This document shows positions 14,285-16,805 of a DNA stretch of 16,805 nucleotides, piece after piece (the stretch's first letter is position 1; each line of letters starts with the position of its first letter). The DNA comes from Spirochaetaceae bacterium. Lineage in GTDB: Bacteria; Spirochaetota; Spirochaetia; B11-G9. A program made the position numbers and the translations under genes. Location: contig DAOVSY010000019.1 of NCBI GenBank assembly GCA_030633365.1, forward strand, positions 1-16,805. Reading direction: 5' to 3'. Below the pieces are notes generated by a model. That model had not been told where the DNA came from. It did not search any database and saw nothing but the letters and a program-made list of their open reading frames with translations.

Positions 14285-15813
14285 TATCTCCTCCTGCATC
14301 CAGAATCTGTGAAGCCTACCCTGCCCTGGCAAGACTTGGCGGTGCTCTAAAAGCTCATAATGTACCATACAGGATACTGGATGGCAATCTGGAAGGATTA
14401 TTGCATCTGTTAAATTCAGAATCTTCAAATGATGATACCTGGACTAAAAGAGCTGTCAAAGGAAAAGAACATTCACTTAAAATTCTAACATCAACAGAAG
14501 GCTACAACAATTTTGATACTTATAAATCGCATATTAAGAGACTTAACAGGCTTCTTGAAACAAGTGTTTTAAATAAGGGAGAGGCTATTACTTTAGCAAA
14601 CTTTTCTACCCCCCTGTTGTCCCCCCTTAGAAGTGAAGATTTAAAGTATTCTGCAGAGCATTTTCACAAAAATCCATTTTACTCATGGTTTAGTGAACGT
14701 ATACCACAGATTCTAAATGAGTTGGAATCCAACGGAAACAATTTGAATTTTGTAGGACTGTCTGTTACTTTTCTTAGTCAGGCTCTTACAGCATTTGCAA
14801 TGGCAGGATTTATTAAAAAAATAAGACCGGACATAAAGATTGTATGGGGAGGAGGACTGATTACATCCTGGGATAGTACAAAAAAGCACACTAAATTATT
14901 TCCAGATGATGATATTGTAATAACAGGCCCCGGAGAAATTCCTCTGCTTAAACTATTAGGTATTAAAACAAATGATATTTTTTTTGAACCCGATTACGAG
15001 TTCGCCATTAAGAATAAATATATTTCTCCAGGATTTATTCTTTCCTACAATACATCTGTAGGTTGTCCCTGGAAAAAATGTACTTTTTGTCCGGAAAAAT
15101 ATGAAGATAATCCGTATATACAGGAACGCTATACAAAAGTAACTGAAGAGTTAAATTTTCTGGTTAAAAAATATAATCCTGTACTCGTGCACCTTACTGA
15201 CAGTGAAATTAGCCCGGCAATGATGAAAGCTCTGGCAGCATCCCCTATAGGAGCACCATGGTATGGTTTTTGTCGTTTTACAAAACTACTTACAGATATA
15301 GATTTCTGCAAACAGCTGGCAGATTCAGGATGTAAAATGCTAAGCATGGGTTTAGAGTCAGGGGATAAAAACGTTCTAAAAGCAATGAAAAAAGGAATTG
15401 ATCTGGATGAAGTTCCAATAATTCTTGAAAATCTAAACGAAGCAGGTATAGGGACATATATATATGTTTTATTTGGTACACCGGAAGAGGATAGGGATGC
15501 AGCTTTACGAACAAGGGATTTTATAGCAAAATATGCTCATCTAATTGACTTTATCAATGCGGCTATATTCAATTTGCCCGTAAACAGCCATGAAGCACAA
15601 TATCTGGATACCGATAATTTCTATGAAGGGGATCTATCACTTTATTCAGAATTTAAACATCCAAAAGGCTGGGGAAGAAAAGAGATACGACAGTTCTTAA
15701 AAAAAGATTTTTCATCAGTTCCTGAAATAAGAAAAATTCTTAACAGGGTTCCACCGGTTTTTGATTCCAGTCATGCTCCGTTTTTTTTAAGGCAATATCC
15801 CTGGCAAACGTAG
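14275..15813 (+). CDS. B12-binding-domain radical SAM protein, unknown substrate
   Basis: This 512-residue protein has the class B layout. An N-terminal segment (LLISPPASRICEAYPALARLGGALKA...YRILDG) and VGLSVTFLSQAL...KIVWGGGLITSW (about 160-205) form the B12-type Rossmann domain. A radical SAM barrel follows from about residue 250. The cluster cysteines are Cys264, Cys269 and Cys272 in VGCPWKKCTFCPE, giving CX4CX2C instead of the standard CX3CX2C. MLSMGLESGDKNVLKAMKKG is the usual SAM-binding-strand region. The domain lacks a clear DXHXXG, as is usual in this class. Substrate is unknown: members methylate, rearrange or cyclise varied compounds. Only the leader minicistron has a Shine-Dalgarno. 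The 3' end overlaps the convergent AEC gene by 27 bp. Confidence 0.85.
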   Translation: MLLISPPASRICEAYPALARLGGALKAHNVPYRILDGNLEGLLHLLNSESSNDDTWTKRAVKGKEHSLKILTSTEGYNNFDTYKSHIKRLNRLLETSVLNKGEAITLANFSTPLLSPLRSEDLKYSAEHFHKNPFYSWFSERIPQILNELESNGNNLNFVGLSVTFLSQALTAFAMAGFIKKIRPDIKIVWGGGLITSWDSTKKHTKLFPDDDIVITGPGEIPLLKLLGIKTNDIFFEPDYEFAIKNKYISPGFILSYNTSVGCPWKKCTFCPEKYEDNPYIQERYTKVTEELNFLVKKYNPVLVHLTDSEISPAMMKALAASPIGAPWYGFCRFTKLLTDIDFCKQLADSGCKMLSMGLESGDKNVLKAMKKGIDLDEVPIILENLNEAGIGTYIYVLFGTPEEDRDAALRTRDFIAKYAHLIDFINAAIFNLPVNSHEAQYLDTDNFYEGDLSLYSEFKHPKGWGRKEIRQFLKKDFSSVPEIRKILNRVPPVFDSSHAPFFLRQYPWQT

Positions 15814-16797
15814 AAAAAGCATTAAATAGAATGGAAAAATAATCAGATACAGTCCATAAGTAACAAGAAGTGTATATGCAGCATAATCTTCATTAATCCC
15901 CTTGCTATGTGCCATAATCGCCAGATTGGTTGCAGGAGGTATATGAGTCTCCAGAAATAAAACCCATAACTGTCCTGGTGTAAGATTTAGATTTTTTAGA
16001 AACAAAAAATAACTGCCGTAAAATAATGCAGGCATAATTAAAAATCTAACTACAGATGTTGCTCCCGCCATTAGTATTAACTTTGAGGGCTTTTCTCCGG
16101 ATACATGAAGATTTCCGATCATAGCCCCGATACTAATTAGGATAAGAGGCAGAGTCATTGCACTAATTCTTTCCAGGGCGGCGAGAATATGAAAAACAGG
16201 AAGTTCCATGTTGTTGGCAATAACTCCAAAATTAGAGAGCAACGCTATAAATCCAAGGAGAACCCCTATAAAAGGCGGTGTAATTATCTCTTTTATCCCT
16301 GGACGGCTGCCCTTACCTGTCATTAGATAATTACCGGCACTCCAGAGCAGGGGTGAGTTAACAAGAAGATAAACACCTACATAGAGAGTAGGTTCACTTG
16401 TCCCGAAAAGTTCGGATATCAGAGGCAGGGTTACAGGAAAAATCTCTATAACACTCAATGGGAAGTAACCTGAATTTCCAAAAGTAGAAAATGCGATACC
16501 TGCTCTCTTTTCGTCTGCTTTAAGAGGTAGATAATAAAAGACAATGATGGAAACTATTGCACCTGCTCCCATAATAATAGCTGCCGCAAGTAAAAACATT
16601 GGACTTCTGGTAATTGCATTGGGATCAGAAGATGAAATCTTTATAAACAAATAGAGAGGTAATGCAATTTTTACAACAAAGGTACTTAAGGTAGAAAAAA
16701 ACTTATCTTCCCATCCACCAAATCTCTTTAAAAAGAACCCAACTGCAATAAGTGCAAACAACTGCAATACAGTATAAAAAATCGGTAAAAAGTACAT
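15787..16797 (-). CDS. AEC (auxin efflux carrier) family permease
   Basis: The 336-residue protein is an integral membrane transporter with about ten hydrophobic segments in two halves. The start (YTVLQLFALIAVGFFLKRFGGWEDKFFSTLSTFVVKIALPLYLF) and the second-half features ISAMTLPLILISIGAMIG and LETHIPPATNLAIMAHSKG, the latter with the crossover-like PPAT region, are typical of bacterial AEC proteins, which move malate, malonate or other small organic acids. The substrate is not predictable. GGAGGG at the window's right edge is a tight but strong ribosome binding site for ATG 16797, so the gene is complete. Its 3' end overlaps the radical SAM gene tail to tail. Confidence 0.88.
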   Translation of the reverse strand: MYFLPIFYTVLQLFALIAVGFFLKRFGGWEDKFFSTLSTFVVKIALPLYLFIKISSSDPNAITRSPMFLLAAAIIMGAGAIVSIIVFYYLPLKADEKRAGIAFSTFGNSGYFPLSVIEIFPVTLPLISELFGTSEPTLYVGVYLLVNSPLLWSAGNYLMTGKGSRPGIKEIITPPFIGVLLGFIALLSNFGVIANNMELPVFHILAALERISAMTLPLILISIGAMIGNLHVSGEKPSKLILMAGATSVVRFLIMPALFYGSYFLFLKNLNLTPGQLWVLFLETHIPPATNLAIMAHSKGINEDYAAYTLLVTYGLYLIIFPFYLMLFLRLPGILP

Positions 16798-16805
16798 GGC
16801 CCTCC

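Noticed and set aside
1..16805. CRISPR array, insertion sequence, prophage or defence island
   Set aside because: No regularly spaced direct repeats, transposase, integrase or recognised defence-gene families were seen; the only direct tandem repeat is coding (1819-2043).

Overview
The window is an AT-rich stretch of bacterial chromosome with short intergenic gaps and clear Shine-Dalgarno sites. Its content is metabolic and stress-related: a two-subunit methylmalonyl-CoA mutase, a ferredoxin-dependent 2-oxoacid oxidoreductase, Hsp33, a 1-Cys peroxiredoxin, ferritin and a B12-type radical SAM protein. Together with a BspA-like (DUF285) surface lipoprotein, this suggests an anaerobic or microaerotolerant low-GC bacterium. 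I lean towards a spirochaete, but that is inference from gene style; there is no rRNA or other phylogenetic marker to test it.

Layout. Positions 1-1205 (minus) hold most of adenylosuccinate lyase, running off the left edge. Positions 1330-2163 (plus) encode a lipoprotein with a PKD-like domain and 25-residue BspA repeats. Positions 2230-2391 hold a strong promoter with an embedded 15-bp palindrome, followed directly by the decayed remains of a hicA toxin gene; this is the least obvious object in the window. hslO (Hsp33) follows, convergent with a receiver-only response regulator. Positions 3847-10157 are a six-gene plus-strand cluster: mutase large subunit, mutase B12 subunit, MeaB chaperone, methylmalonyl-CoA epimerase, KorA (gamma-alpha fusion) and KorB. 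Positions 10150-12707 (minus) are alr, a TSUP permease and a cyclase-family hydrolase, apparently one operon. Positions 12885-14132 hold a convergent peroxiredoxin/ferritin pair sharing a bidirectional terminator. A B12-binding radical SAM protein and an AEC-family permease end the window as an overlapping convergent pair.

How the genes work together. The central cluster makes a chemically coherent line: 2-oxoglutarate (or a related 2-oxoacid) to succinyl-CoA with reduced ferredoxin (KorAB), succinyl-CoA to (R)-methylmalonyl-CoA (mutase, kept active by MeaB), then to (S)-methylmalonyl-CoA (epimerase). The carboxylase or decarboxylase linking this to propionyl-CoA is not here, so the direction (propionate formation or use) cannot be decided. 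Peroxiredoxin and ferritin face each other and both carry AT-rich 7-1-7 Fur/PerR-like inverted repeats between promoter and gene, suggesting joint peroxide or iron control.

Other structure: two intergenic palindromes beginning GTAGRGRC (5596 and 10799) look like members of a dispersed palindromic repeat family. No tRNA, rRNA, CRISPR array, insertion sequence or recognisable riboswitch was found. No gene-free stretch exceeds 300 bases; the largest gap (2164-2405) contains the hairpin, promoter and hicA relic.
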